The translations under genes and the position numbers were made by a program. The notes below the pieces were generated by a model. It saw nothing but the letters and a program-made list of their open reading frames with translations, did not search any database and had not been told where the DNA came from. Positions 28,201 to 37,759 of a stretch of 64,000 nt of DNA are shown in pieces. Every line of letters begins with the position of its first letter. Position 1 is the first letter of the stretch. Source of the DNA: Flavobacterium lindanitolerans (lineage in GTDB: Bacteria > Bacteroidota > Bacteroidia > Flavobacteriales > Flavobacteriaceae); contig NZ_PJND01000007.1 in NCBI RefSeq assembly GCF_002846575.1, positions 1,426,001 through 1,490,000 of the forward strand. The letters run 5' to 3'.

Positions 28201-30656
28201 ACCTCAAACTTGGTATTGTAGTATTCGGAATGTTTACTTACATCTACAAATGCATCGGCAAAAACCTCCGCATCACCGACATTAAATAAATTTATAATTA
28301 GCGTATCCGTGTAAGGATGTTGTATCAAAAAGTTTTTTATATGTTTAACTACTAATGTTCTGCTAACATCATTATTGACAATATTTCCTGCGTCAATATT
28401 AAGCAAATGTCTAAAATAGTACTTTAATTGGTGTGAAATAGGGACAAGCGAATCATTTGGATTGGGAGTAGATGCGTTAATATATATTCCCCAGCCAAAA
28501 CTTAATTCACCAAGATACTCATAGTTTATGAACTGACTTGGATCAACTAATACCAAAGGACTGTTGCTGGGGATCAATTCTCCTAAAAATAAGTTTTCCA
28601 ACTGTTGCCATTCACGAATGTGATCGTCATATTGAAGTGTTTTATTAAACCATTCTTGGAACTGGTCAATAAGGTTTATAAACCAAGTCAGCCTAAGTGG
28701 ATGAAGTGGCGATAATAAAACCGCAGAAACAGAGCCACCAGTTGGTAATTTTGTTTTAATTTTTACTGTATCTAAAAACTGAACTTCTGTATAAAGAAGC
28801 TTGATACTCTCTTTTTCTTCCGCTGAAACTTCGGATTTCTCAATCTTTTTGTTAAGATTAACTAACCAGTTATTATAGTATTCCAGATAAGTTTTAATGT
28901 CCTCTTTCAGATCGTAGAGGTTTGTAGTCTCTAATACTCCATTCTCCGAGCTATTCGAATTTTTAATCTTCTCAAAAACAACGTTACGTGATTCTAATAA
29001 TTTTTTTGGAGCTATATCGGTCAGACTACTTATCGTGTATTCGATATTCTGTAATCCTGGTGTGGTATTGTTATCACTAATTACAACATTTACAAAACCA
29101 AAATGATTACTATTATTCAGAATTTCATTTTCGATCAGTCTAAGTTTTGATGACAGAATAATTTGGTAATTATGCTTATTAGAATAATTGATATGAAAAA
29201 CAGATGATAATTTTATTTTATCATCATTTAGCCAGATGTTGGACTGATCACTTGATATAGGACTATCTAAAGCTGTTCCTTGTCTTAAACTGTCAATATT
29301 ATATTTAAAAAATGCTTGAAGAACGTTATTCAGTTTATCTTTCCGTATTGTTTCTTCTTTCTCAGTATTTATGTCAATAAAATAATCAAAATCCTCCGAA
29401 TCACATTTTAATTTATACCGAAGCTGCTTTTTACTTTCAACAGAACAATCATTTTCTTCCCACACTCGTTGTATGGAATCCTCATAAAAATTGTCGTTTA
29501 CATTTAGGATATTACCCAATTCATCTTCAGCTAATACTTTAAAGAAATAAGATCCCTCTTCAATATTATTGGCATTCAATTCTATTTTGGCTTCCCGATA
29601 TGATTGTTTAGAGTTCGTATTTTTTAATTTCCTTAGTGTGGTTATTTCTTGACCTGAAAAACCATCTACAGCCATTAAAACAACCCTGAAATATTTTAAT
29701 TCTTCAATATCTTTTGGTTCAGGCGTGGTTTTAAACCGGATGGTCACTTTTGGATTAGACTTACCATCAGATAAAAGGACTTTTTTACCTTCCTCAATAG
29801 TAAAATCCGTTGATCGGATTTCAACAATTTCCAATTTGACTTCTTTAAAATTAAGACTCGGAATATCCCATTTATCAAACCATAGTTCAGAATATTTCTC
29901 TCCAACTATTTCTACAAGTCTATTTAACGAGATAATGTCATCTTCATTTCTAAACAGCTGAATAAAGTCCTTCTGAAGAGAATCCTTTTTTATTTGAAGT
30001 TCGTCTACTCTGTCATAGACAGGTTTATTAAAAGATGCCAATATATTACAACTTACCATATTCAGGTTAAGTCTTGAGCGAATCAAATTTTCATCATCTA
30101 CTAATCTGAGATCCGGCAATAAGCCTAAATAAAACAAATTTCGTCCAATACTTTCCCTTGTAAATGATTCTTCCTCTAAAGCTAAAAGATAGCTCAATAA
30201 ACTTGTTTGATTAGGATTATCTATGTAGCTAATCACGGTACGGACAAATGCTGATACCTCATTAGGAATTTTATCTTGCAATCTGGAAACTAAAAGAGGT
30301 TCTATACTCTCCAAGGAAATTTCTTTAAAAGTAGCATTACCATACGAGTCTTCCGCAGCAGTTCTGCTATTTGAAGGAACAAGTATGAGCAAAGGTTTTT
30401 TCTGCTGATTACGTAATTCGATCAGCTTAGTTGCAGAAATATAACAATCACCTTGTTGTGCTTCATCAACAATGTATGTGTCCAAATTCTTAAAATGACT
30501 TGTTATAACTTCCCAAAGTGATAATAATTGTTCGTTACCCAGCCCTGTAATTTTCATACAGTGACCCGGTTTGGCATTTTCGAACTCATTCTTGTATATA
30601 TCTACAATCAGCTCGATGATGTATTGATAGTAACGTGTTAAAATATTGACGTCCAT
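25272..30656 (-). CDS. Giant PD-(D/E)xK nuclease/HerA-type ATPase, MADS-like effector
   Basis: This 1794-aa protein has three visible parts. The N-terminal ~1100 residues are unrecognised. A likely PD-(D/E)xK nuclease site lies near residue 1140-1160 (RADNLFITINN, then AVLEIKCRSYLG). A C-terminal HerA/FtsK-type motor has Walker A FGVQGGGKSYTIG near 1437 and Walker B KFIVFDEAHKYMD near 1669, then MIASQDPPSLP. An acidic low-complexity linker (about 1325-1395) separates nuclease and motor. The size and layout recall DptH of phosphorothioation-dependent restriction and, as I recall the naming, MAD8 of MADS. It is likely the DNA-translocating restriction component. Confidence 0.85.
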   Translation of the reverse strand: MDVNILTRYYQYIIELIVDIYKNEFENAKPGHCMKITGLGNEQLLSLWEVITSHFKNLDTYIVDEAQQGDCYISATKLIELRNQQKKPLLILVPSNSRTAAEDSYGNATFKEISLESIEPLLVSRLQDKIPNEVSAFVRTVISYIDNPNQTSLLSYLLALEEESFTRESIGRNLFYLGLLPDLRLVDDENLIRSRLNLNMVSCNILASFNKPVYDRVDELQIKKDSLQKDFIQLFRNEDDIISLNRLVEIVGEKYSELWFDKWDIPSLNFKEVKLEIVEIRSTDFTIEEGKKVLLSDGKSNPKVTIRFKTTPEPKDIEELKYFRVVLMAVDGFSGQEITTLRKLKNTNSKQSYREAKIELNANNIEEGSYFFKVLAEDELGNILNVNDNFYEDSIQRVWEENDCSVESKKQLRYKLKCDSEDFDYFIDINTEKEETIRKDKLNNVLQAFFKYNIDSLRQGTALDSPISSDQSNIWLNDDKIKLSSVFHINYSNKHNYQIILSSKLRLIENEILNNSNHFGFVNVVISDNNTTPGLQNIEYTISSLTDIAPKKLLESRNVVFEKIKNSNSSENGVLETTNLYDLKEDIKTYLEYYNNWLVNLNKKIEKSEVSAEEKESIKLLYTEVQFLDTVKIKTKLPTGGSVSAVLLSPLHPLRLTWFINLIDQFQEWFNKTLQYDDHIREWQQLENLFLGELIPSNSPLVLVDPSQFINYEYLGELSFGWGIYINASTPNPNDSLVPISHQLKYYFRHLLNIDAGNIVNNDVSRTLVVKHIKNFLIQHPYTDTLIINLFNVGDAEVFADAFVDVSKHSEYYNTKFEVRIFVGQESLIEHGLALKALLNPETNISEEAELFSQPSKNRLFPKLRFSINNIEDFVQNPVVFNAHISFLVNPFAAKITLYKPYRSYRSAYLNSLIIDPATDVEIIQEPEKITWNNYVKIENPKENLINKFYTSYQIFTSGSLAAHATDAVPATQLSLTNRDQVLLAHLHEYSDWVITFDKNLGPQVFDQPSENGKIPFLLDYVPGEEVSGISSYLTTKPSSEIIGLLSPHFTSFGLNMDSSESRSKIQTILEDLRAISSSLVLQLNSSKNKAFEAIGTAFSKRVLEKKGLLENAFLIPIDLHQNLFESLNTNSKSRADNLFITINNEKREIKIAVLEIKCRSYLGAAEREELKTRMIEQIDNTIAAIKHHFDPNDYKSNDRLDREIKNKELKSLFSFYIERAYRYNCLSENAYNSYIDFIQTLNNGFELKFIRLGFIFDFSFEQKHQKQNFDDNTTIFTFGHKLISDILDPDSDLNTKRLEDTELNKELVSAFESNNKLKPFIHKFKSKLKASSDEKENSNTNEIQDLSEKDTEDLFDESIDEQPKNDNVTESGDENSSYQDDSEKNDRTYNIPEFDIIVGKNSASDQFGIIGTSIHNKKIAIDLSETNTISLFGVQGGGKSYTIGTISEMVLKQFSNISKLPAPLAGVIFHYSESMDYEPEFTSMINANTNLTELGKLRELYGAEPDKIEDVIILTPSDKVDERREEFPSIQVEPIAFNSKELNVQDWMFLLGAVGNDSSYIKQLKFMMKEQRRNITLEGLRESVEASELLSNTQKSLARQKLSFAQEYIDDSFFLKGVLKPGRLVIVDLRDEFIVKDEALGLFVIMLNIFSGVKTFNDKHFNKFIVFDEAHKYMDNKDLTNNIVTAIREMRHKGVSIMIASQDPPSLPIEIIELSSIVLLHKFNSPQWLKHIQKSLTQLNSLTAADMSALKPGEGFLWASKASEQSITTKPVKISTRPRITNHGGATKKATGN

Positions 30657-30666
30657 TATTTCTAAG

Positions 30667-32223
30667 TTATGATAGTTCGTAACGAGGTCTTATTTTTTGT
30701 AAGATGTAAGCATCACTTAAATCGTTATAAAAGCCTATCTGCCTCAATTTTATCTTAAAGGCTTCTACATTTTCTTTAAAAGCTAAATGCGTATACAGAT
30801 CGACATTTTGAAAGCGTTCTTCCTCTAATCCATTTATAATTAATCCGTAACGATTTCGTAGATTACTCATCAATTCTTCAATAGACAAGCTTTGGGTGAT
30901 GAATTTATTTTCATCCAGATGCAGTACTTGAATCTGAACCAAGGTTTCTAATAATCTGGTTCCAAGCACATATCTTCTCGGGTGTTTTTTACTTCTTCCC
31001 TGAGCCAAAAAGCCTCTTTCGTTATTTTTTTGCGATAAACTGTCTATCAATTGTAAATGATATTTATGCTGATAAGGTCCTTTTACTTTTAGTAGTAATT
31101 CAATATATCTGTCAAAATAAGTAGTTTCATATTTCACCATTTCAGATAATAGATCTTTATCATCCTCGTCCTGCTCATGATAAAGGAAATCCCAATAGGT
31201 CTCAAATTTTATTTCATAATTGTCTATTTCGCTTTTGAGAATATTAACGGCTTTTTCAACACTATCCGAATTGGATTCATCTAATTTCAACTTTTGAATG
31301 ACGCTGTTGATTTTAAACGTGGCTTTGATATATTTGTATAGAGAATTGTATGTCTTTTCCGCATCAGCTATTGCAATTGAAGAAACTTTGCTTTCAAAAT
31401 CGTCTGTAGTATCTATTACAATGCTCCAATCATCAATAATATCTTTAGTACCCGCCTCAATCATTTTCGGCAATAGATGAATCACCTTATGTACATACAA
31501 GGAAAGATGAAATGAAGTAATTGTTTTCAGATAATCAATTAGAACATTTCGAGGAATTTTAGATTTATATACCAACAATCTTCGAACATCGTCACAAAAC
31601 AATTCTGCTTGTTCGGTTAAAAGTGGCTTTATCTTATTAAGAGTGGTATTACTCTCCAAAAAACCTGGACTAACATTTTTTATAAGATATAAGACGCCTA
31701 AACTATCTACATCCAATTCTTTTGAATGGAGTAATTGATTTGTTGTTTTATCCCATCCTTCGGCTAAAAAGTTTCGGAGATCCTCTTTTACAACTGGATT
31801 TTGCCCTAACATCAGGTAAATTTGGTCAGCAGTAAAATAATCTCTTGTATTGGGAACATTTCTTACCCGGTAGCTTTCAAGGTGTATAGGTCTTAAAGAT
31901 GATATCTTTTCTTTTTCAGAATTACCTCGGTTAACCATATTAACAAGGTTGGTACGCAACCAAAGTTCTACCGCATCAGGGTTTTCATTAAAACCTTCCA
32001 ATTCATTGTTCTCTTCCAATTTTTGGAAGATGTTTTTAAGTTTATCAAGCTCAATAAAAACATTATCTCCTCTTCGTGTTCTTTGCTTGGGGCGAATGCC
32101 TTCGTGCTTTAAAAGCATAAAGAGATTGACCAATGTATTATCTATATTTATTGTCTTGGCATCAGCCGTAAAAAGGAGTTCATTTCTGAACGTACTTTCC
32201 TGTTTGTTTAGTTTGATAGCCAT
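30667..32223 (-). CDS. Unrecognised 518-aa protein of the MADS-like operon
   Basis: This is a soluble, largely helical 518-aa protein starting MAKIKL-like (MAIKLNKQESTF), with no signal peptide, membrane helix or catalytic motif that I can see. It contains charged helices (residues ~300-420) and RSKKHPRRYVLGTRLLETLVQI near 410-430. It is two bases downstream of the kinase gene and ten bases upstream of the giant ATPase gene, so it is almost certainly cotranslated. Its place between the NTPase-bearing protein and the HerA motor mirrors DptG between DptF and DptH, and MAD7 between MAD6 and MAD8 as I recall the order. It may be a bridging subunit. Confidence 0.75.
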   Translation of the reverse strand: MAIKLNKQESTFRNELLFTADAKTINIDNTLVNLFMLLKHEGIRPKQRTRRGDNVFIELDKLKNIFQKLEENNELEGFNENPDAVELWLRTNLVNMVNRGNSEKEKISSLRPIHLESYRVRNVPNTRDYFTADQIYLMLGQNPVVKEDLRNFLAEGWDKTTNQLLHSKELDVDSLGVLYLIKNVSPGFLESNTTLNKIKPLLTEQAELFCDDVRRLLVYKSKIPRNVLIDYLKTITSFHLSLYVHKVIHLLPKMIEAGTKDIIDDWSIVIDTTDDFESKVSSIAIADAEKTYNSLYKYIKATFKINSVIQKLKLDESNSDSVEKAVNILKSEIDNYEIKFETYWDFLYHEQDEDDKDLLSEMVKYETTYFDRYIELLLKVKGPYQHKYHLQLIDSLSQKNNERGFLAQGRSKKHPRRYVLGTRLLETLVQIQVLHLDENKFITQSLSIEELMSNLRNRYGLIINGLEEERFQNVDLYTHLAFKENVEAFKIKLRQIGFYNDLSDAYILQKIRPRYELS

Positions 32224-32225
32224 AG

Positions 32226-35200
32226 TTAATAGGTTAATTTTTTAATAGCGATTTTGTTATTATTCTTTTTGATAGAATAAAACAGGCGGTTGTCTGGTGT
32301 TACCACAATCTCATCATAGTTCAGGTTCTCCAATAGATTTTTAAACACAATCAATTCAATGAATTTACCTCTCAAATCATTCAGAGATGGACTAAAACCT
32401 TTCTTAATAAAGTAAAGCATTTCATACAAATCCAATGAAATAGCTAACTCGATATGCCTATTTATTTTGTGTCTAAAAATTAAGCTGTCCGGTTCATATT
32501 CAAGATACTTGATCAAATGATCCGTACGATTTACAATCAGTTCAAAATCTTCCAAAGGAAACATTTTGAATGATTTCCCTCGAACATCCTTTACATCGGT
32601 CGATGCAAGGATTAAGTTCTCCTTGTCCAAAGACTCATTATCACACCCTTCATTTAAGGAGACTGCCCGTGAAATCACTTGTTTTGTCGTTGTATCGATG
32701 CTTGATTGGGATAATATAGAAACAAAATCAAAAACCGATTTATAGGGTAAACGTAACAGATACGAAGGCTTTAAACCCTTTTCAGCTGGTTTTGCTGTAG
32801 TTTCTTCCATAAATCTATCTTCCTGGAACCAGGCTGCTTTTCCCTCAAAATAATGATGTCGGGCAAATACTTTATGTTTCTCCCTTATGGTTTGAATCAA
32901 CTCCGGAGTTTGTTCATGTGCCGGAATAAATGATTTATGATCGTTAAAACTATCGAGTAAATTGTATTCTCTTTCTGCAAATTCAACATAGTCTTTCGGA
33001 TTATGTCGGCTGAAAAATAATTCTCTGTCCCAATGTGGAATAGCAACTTCCCCTATATCTGTTTCTCGTAAAATCTTAATTAAGCGATCTCTATTGCCGC
33101 TGTCATCCAAATTAGGATTAGTGATATTGAAATAGTAATATTGCCAATATTTTTCAGGATTCGAATCTTTTAATGACTCGATTTGTGGTAATTCTTCACA
33201 AGAAATATCACGAGTGAGCATAAAAGCAATAAAAGACCGTATATCTCGCATAGTGATATGCAATTCACGCTTTAAACTAACAGTTCTGATCAACCATTCC
33301 AAACGGTTAATTACAGCCTCACCGGCTGCTGTATCATTTAAGGTATCAACATTGTATTTGATAAAGCAGTCTTTAGCAAGCTCACATCCTTCACATTTTG
33401 CCCAAAGTGATTTTTGGGTCAAAGCTTTTACCTGATTCTTAAACAAGCTACCTTCCCCCGAATCATCAGCAACCACTGAACGAAGATTTAAATTGACAAT
33501 CATAACTCCTTCCGGAAGTTCTGTATGTCCCTCTTCATAAAAGTAGTCTTCAATTAGCTTTCCCAATTTATGGTGGTTATTTGAAGTCGCTAAAAACTCG
33601 ACTAAACGCCCTTCATTTATGGCAATGATACGTCCTTCCGTTGCTTGAGCATAATGCTGTACATCCTCAAAAGGTTGAAAAAATTTTTCTAAAACATCAT
33701 TGTTTATATTGTTTTCTTCATCCTGTGAACCGTCATAATTACTTTCGTAAGTAACGCCATTTATCTTAAACCTCGCTCCGTTATGATGCGTAAAGTGTTC
33801 AACATCTTTAACAGAAGCGTGTTCTTCAATTTTCTTAATAAATGCTGTTTTCCCGTCTCCTGCGTTTCCAGTAATGATAAGCAGTTTATACTGTCCATCT
33901 ACAATAGCCGGAATAAGGCTCTTGTCCAGTTTGGTGGGGGTATAGGTTAATTCATCCAATTGATGAGCACTGTTATTTACCCTTGTTCCAAAATTACCGT
34001 ATTTAGACTGACTGTACAGCGAGTTGATATATTGAATAATATCAGCATCAGTCGGTGTATCGTTTGTAGTATTGGATTTAGTTTTTGGAGAAGTGTCTTC
34101 TAAAATCTTATCTTCTAATGAAACCAATGCATCAGACATTTCTTGGGCATTTTGAAAACGCTGTGCAGTATCGGTAGCAATGGCTTTCAATAAAAATGAC
34201 GCAAACTTATCTGATATCCTAGGCTCTAACTCTTTTGGATTATTCGGCTGCTTGCTTCCCATAGGCATTTTAGAAGGATGCCAAGGATATTGCTTACAGA
34301 CCAGCTCATACAAAGTTACTCCGAGAGCAAAAGTATCCGCAGATAAATTCCAATTTACTTTATAATTGTCTGCGATCAAATCTGGTGCTAAATACGGATT
34401 GGTACCAACAAAATCTTTGTTGGTTTGATTGGAAGAAGCTACATTAAAATCAATCAGTACAAAACGTTCTCCTTTATCCCAAATAATGTTTTGAGGTTTG
34501 ATATCTCTGTGTAAAACGGGTTTTTCTTTAGACTGCATCTCCACCAAAGCAGAAAGAATCTCTTTACCCACTTGAAATATTTTATGAATAGGTAGTTTGG
34601 CGTCAGTACGAGTGTAAATGCTTAGGTTTTCCCCATCCAAGTATTCCATTACCGTAAAAAACTGTCCGGAAGCTGCCTCGTCATTCCATTTGAATTGTAC
34701 TATGTTAGGATGGTCTAATTTTATTAAAGCATCATATTCATCTTTTACAGAACTAAAGTTTACGCTCTCATTGAATAGTTTCAGGGCATAATAAATATCT
34801 TGAATACGGTGTTTAACCTTAAATACCTTGGAATAGCCTCCTTTACCTAATACTTTGTGAATGGAATAGGTTCCAATAGAATCACCTTCTTTTAATTCTT
34901 CAAAGGTTAATGGCTTTACAACAGGGACAACTACAGGAGATGCTTCTGCAATGGATTTGCTTTCTATAGCATTGGCGATGACATCCTGTAAAGTTTCTAC
35001 ACTTTCTATTCGTTTTAGTTCATCTGTCAAAATGGTTTGCAAGCACACTTCGTCAATCCATTTGGGTAAATTAGAATTGATGTATGTGGGCAGTAGGTCT
35101 GCTTTCAGTTTACCGCCCATTTTATCTAAATCATAAGGTGTGTTAAACGGTTCTTTGTCCGTGAATAACCAATAGATTAAAACTCCTAATGAATAAATAT

Positions 35201-36365
35201 CCGAAGCCGCACTGGCATCATTCACTGTCAGCTCCAAAGGATGGTAAGCCGTTGCGTTATTCTGGTTAATGGTTGGCATAACGGTATATCCTTCCTCACT
35301 GTGATCAATGAAATAGGATTTGCCAAAATTGCCCAGATACGCATAGCCACTGCTTAAATAAATATTATCAGGATTGATGTCACGATGGAAGATGCTTTCT
35401 TTATGAGCTTCCTTTAGTGCTACCATTACATTATTGATAATATCAATCTTTTCTTTGAACGTAAAGGTTTTGACACGAGCTTCTGAACGTAATGAATTTT
35501 CTTCCAAGAAATCAGAAATTTCATAGAAGAGATGATTAACCTCGTCTATACGGAACTCTACATTTAGGATAAATGGTTTTGCCTTTAATTTATTGAGTGC
35601 GTGATATTGGTTCTTAATTTTATCCTCACGTTTTTTCAACTCTTCTATTGACAGTCCGCTTACTTGCAAGGCGTATTCTTTGATCCTGCGACGCACTGAA
35701 GTAACACCTTTGGGTTTTACCAGATATTCCGTGAAATTCGGCTCCTGCTGTATGATTTCCACTACTTCATAGCCTTCAATTTCTCTTTTTTGTTCGGGAG
35801 ATTTTTGTGACTGTTGACCGATCAGGAACTGTACTATTTCCTGTTGAACACTAACTATGTCATTTTCTAATTTACCGATCCTGTACGGATCGGTAATAAA
35901 GTCTATCAAATTCTTACTCAGTCCGAAGGTAAGCTTTTGAGCTTCGTGAGAAATAACAGGTGGATAAGTGTTATCAAAAGAAAGCGTAAGCATATTTTGA
36001 ATCCACGCTTTTCCCCAAGCAAAGTTGGCTTCTTTGAGTTTGGACGCTAATATTGCTGTTTTTTGCCTACCTGTTTTAAGCGGATTGGGCATTTGTCTAT
36101 CATTAAGATACCAATAATGGTCATCGCCTTCGATACGTCCTTTCCAATCTTTGTTTTCGATATTGTAGATACCGTGTGGAGCTACCACAATTAAATCGTA
36201 CTCCCAGTATTGGGTACGATTGTTTTTGGGATTGGTAGAAGCAATCTCCACATTGGGAATTAAATAGTAATTATCAGGAAGATGTATCTCCAGATAATCC
36301 AACAATCTCTTTTCCCCGGCATTAACAACCGATTCGAAATAAGGCGGTTTTATGATACTTGCCAT
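32226..36365 (-). CDS. NERD nuclease-double protein kinase-NTPase fusion, MADS-like
   Basis: This 1379-aa protein fuses four units. A NERD nuclease-related domain (about 10-130) has EYDLIVV and NIENKDWKG giving the D...ExK pattern. A first kinase-like domain has FHRDINPDN near 333, but NFG where DFG is expected and no clear glycine loop, so it may be a pseudokinase. A second kinase (about 500-760) has LGKGGYSKVF, YALKLF, LHRDIKPQN, LIDFN (the metal Asp is kept) and GTNPYLAPD. A P-loop NTPase has GNAGDGKTAF near 835. The arrangement recalls PglW (NERD-kinase) of Pgl/BREX and the kinase MAD6 of MADS. It overlaps the HsdS-like gene by 16 bases. Confidence 0.88.
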   Translation of the reverse strand: MASIIKPPYFESVVNAGEKRLLDYLEIHLPDNYYLIPNVEIASTNPKNNRTQYWEYDLIVVAPHGIYNIENKDWKGRIEGDDHYWYLNDRQMPNPLKTGRQKTAILASKLKEANFAWGKAWIQNMLTLSFDNTYPPVISHEAQKLTFGLSKNLIDFITDPYRIGKLENDIVSVQQEIVQFLIGQQSQKSPEQKREIEGYEVVEIIQQEPNFTEYLVKPKGVTSVRRRIKEYALQVSGLSIEELKKREDKIKNQYHALNKLKAKPFILNVEFRIDEVNHLFYEISDFLEENSLRSEARVKTFTFKEKIDIINNVMVALKEAHKESIFHRDINPDNIYLSSGYAYLGNFGKSYFIDHSEEGYTVMPTINQNNATAYHPLELTVNDASAASDIYSLGVLIYWLFTDKEPFNTPYDLDKMGGKLKADLLPTYINSNLPKWIDEVCLQTILTDELKRIESVETLQDVIANAIESKSIAEASPVVVPVVKPLTFEELKEGDSIGTYSIHKVLGKGGYSKVFKVKHRIQDIYYALKLFNESVNFSSVKDEYDALIKLDHPNIVQFKWNDEAASGQFFTVMEYLDGENLSIYTRTDAKLPIHKIFQVGKEILSALVEMQSKEKPVLHRDIKPQNIIWDKGERFVLIDFNVASSNQTNKDFVGTNPYLAPDLIADNYKVNWNLSADTFALGVTLYELVCKQYPWHPSKMPMGSKQPNNPKELEPRISDKFASFLLKAIATDTAQRFQNAQEMSDALVSLEDKILEDTSPKTKSNTTNDTPTDADIIQYINSLYSQSKYGNFGTRVNNSAHQLDELTYTPTKLDKSLIPAIVDGQYKLLIITGNAGDGKTAFIKKIEEHASVKDVEHFTHHNGARFKINGVTYESNYDGSQDEENNINNDVLEKFFQPFEDVQHYAQATEGRIIAINEGRLVEFLATSNNHHKLGKLIEDYFYEEGHTELPEGVMIVNLNLRSVVADDSGEGSLFKNQVKALTQKSLWAKCEGCELAKDCFIKYNVDTLNDTAAGEAVINRLEWLIRTVSLKRELHITMRDIRSFIAFMLTRDISCEELPQIESLKDSNPEKYWQYYYFNITNPNLDDSGNRDRLIKILRETDIGEVAIPHWDRELFFSRHNPKDYVEFAEREYNLLDSFNDHKSFIPAHEQTPELIQTIREKHKVFARHHYFEGKAAWFQEDRFMEETTAKPAEKGLKPSYLLRLPYKSVFDFVSILSQSSIDTTTKQVISRAVSLNEGCDNESLDKENLILASTDVKDVRGKSFKMFPLEDFELIVNRTDHLIKYLEYEPDSLIFRHKINRHIELAISLDLYEMLYFIKKGFSPSLNDLRGKFIELIVFKNLLENLNYDEIVVTPDNRLFYSIKKNNNKIAIKKLTY

Positions 36366-37756
36366 AGGTCAATTTCTTTTTCTATTAATGCAATGGCTTG
36401 GTTTTCTTTTGAATTGGCTAATGTAAGATTATCATAAGCGGTCTTGACAAGAACATCTATATTTTCTTCTTCTTCATTCGAAAATCTTGGGACAGGCAAT
36501 TCGTTGATCAAAGGAACGATGAAACCTAGTAAATTTGTACCATATACTGAATTTCTAAATAGTCTAAACCACAAAGGAGAATTTAAAACAGCAAAAAGAT
36601 AACCAGCCATTATTTTTTCTTCATTTGGAATAAATCGCATCGCATGACCAGCTACGAGTGTATTTTCTAAATATCCCCAAACAAAAACTGCTCTTCCAAA
36701 TATTTCGTTCTCTCCTAATGTTCCTTGTGCAGGTACTAATATGTTTCCTTTGGATACAATCTCTTCATTTAGATTCTTAACTGAACTTTTAGAAATAGAA
36801 CGTCCTTTGGGTATCCGATCAAAAAGATCCCCCTGAGATAACAGCATAATAGAATTTTCTGAAAAAGATTCAATTCGCTTATATCTAGCCCCATAAAAAG
36901 GCTCTTGAGAGAGCACTTCTTTCAATTTGGAATATTGATCTTGTTTTAATACATTTATTATTTGTTGCTTTCGTGGACTATAATTTCGACTTCTGAACGT
37001 ATTAGCTGATAAAGCGCTACGTTTTGTAGAGAATATGTTTGAAACCTCTCTTTCCAATGGTCTTGTCAACTCATCTTCACTCTCATTGTCTATATTTAAT
37101 AGTCTAAATAAATGTCTTTGTGATTCTTTTAGTAATTTATTCGCTTCAACTCTTAATTCTGACGCTTCTACAATCAGCTGATGAATTTCCTGTTCTTTTT
37201 CTTTTGACAGGGTTGGAATAGGAATATCTTTTAACATATCTTCAGATATATATGGTTGAACCCCTCCCGCCGCTAATCTATTAAGCAGTGTATTTCCGTA
37301 TCTTGAGACTAGAAAACTATAAACGTAACCAGAGATATTCTTTTCTTTACAAACAACTCTAATAATATTGTCTGAACCCATTGCCTGATTATCTTCTAGT
37401 TCAGATGTAATATAGGCTGTTTGACCTATTGCCCCAACTCTTCCCGTTACAATCATCCCTTCTTTCAGAAAAGAAGGTTCATCAAAAGCATATTTTTTAG
37501 AATTATATTTGCAACCCTCTAAAGGATTTCCTTTTACAACGTCTGAATTGCTCAAGTAAGGAAGTCCTTTATTTTTCTCTGTATATATTCTTTTACTTCT
37601 ACCTGCGGTAAAAATATCAGAACATAAACTTTGTAATTCTTGATGTGGCATTTTTCGCAATTTTCTTAAATACAAAGTGCCATCGGAAAGATGATAACTT
37701 CCATCGAATCTTAACGATTCAATTATATGTTGCTTTTTAACCTTTTGTATTATCAT
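36350..37756 (-). CDS. HsdS-like DNA specificity subunit
   Basis: This 468-aa protein resembles type I restriction specificity subunits. It has two target-recognition domains (roughly residues 20-190 and 265-440), each followed by a helical spacer; the first spacer starts SKEKEQEIHQLIVEAS. The TRD1 core GMIVTGRVGAIGQTAYI and TRD2 core GNILVPAQGTLGENEI are typical paired motifs. It should direct the methyltransferase encoded three bases upstream to a bipartite sequence. No HsdR helicase gene is present, which separates this locus from classical type I systems. In MADS a similar S subunit is named MAD5, as I recall. Confidence 0.88.
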   Translation of the reverse strand: MIIQKVKKQHIIESLRFDGSYHLSDGTLYLRKLRKMPHQELQSLCSDIFTAGRSKRIYTEKNKGLPYLSNSDVVKGNPLEGCKYNSKKYAFDEPSFLKEGMIVTGRVGAIGQTAYITSELEDNQAMGSDNIIRVVCKEKNISGYVYSFLVSRYGNTLLNRLAAGGVQPYISEDMLKDIPIPTLSKEKEQEIHQLIVEASELRVEANKLLKESQRHLFRLLNIDNESEDELTRPLEREVSNIFSTKRSALSANTFRSRNYSPRKQQIINVLKQDQYSKLKEVLSQEPFYGARYKRIESFSENSIMLLSQGDLFDRIPKGRSISKSSVKNLNEEIVSKGNILVPAQGTLGENEIFGRAVFVWGYLENTLVAGHAMRFIPNEEKIMAGYLFAVLNSPLWFRLFRNSVYGTNLLGFIVPLINELPVPRFSNEEEENIDVLVKTAYDNLTLANSKENQAIALIEKEIDLWQVS

Positions 37757-37759
37757 TTC

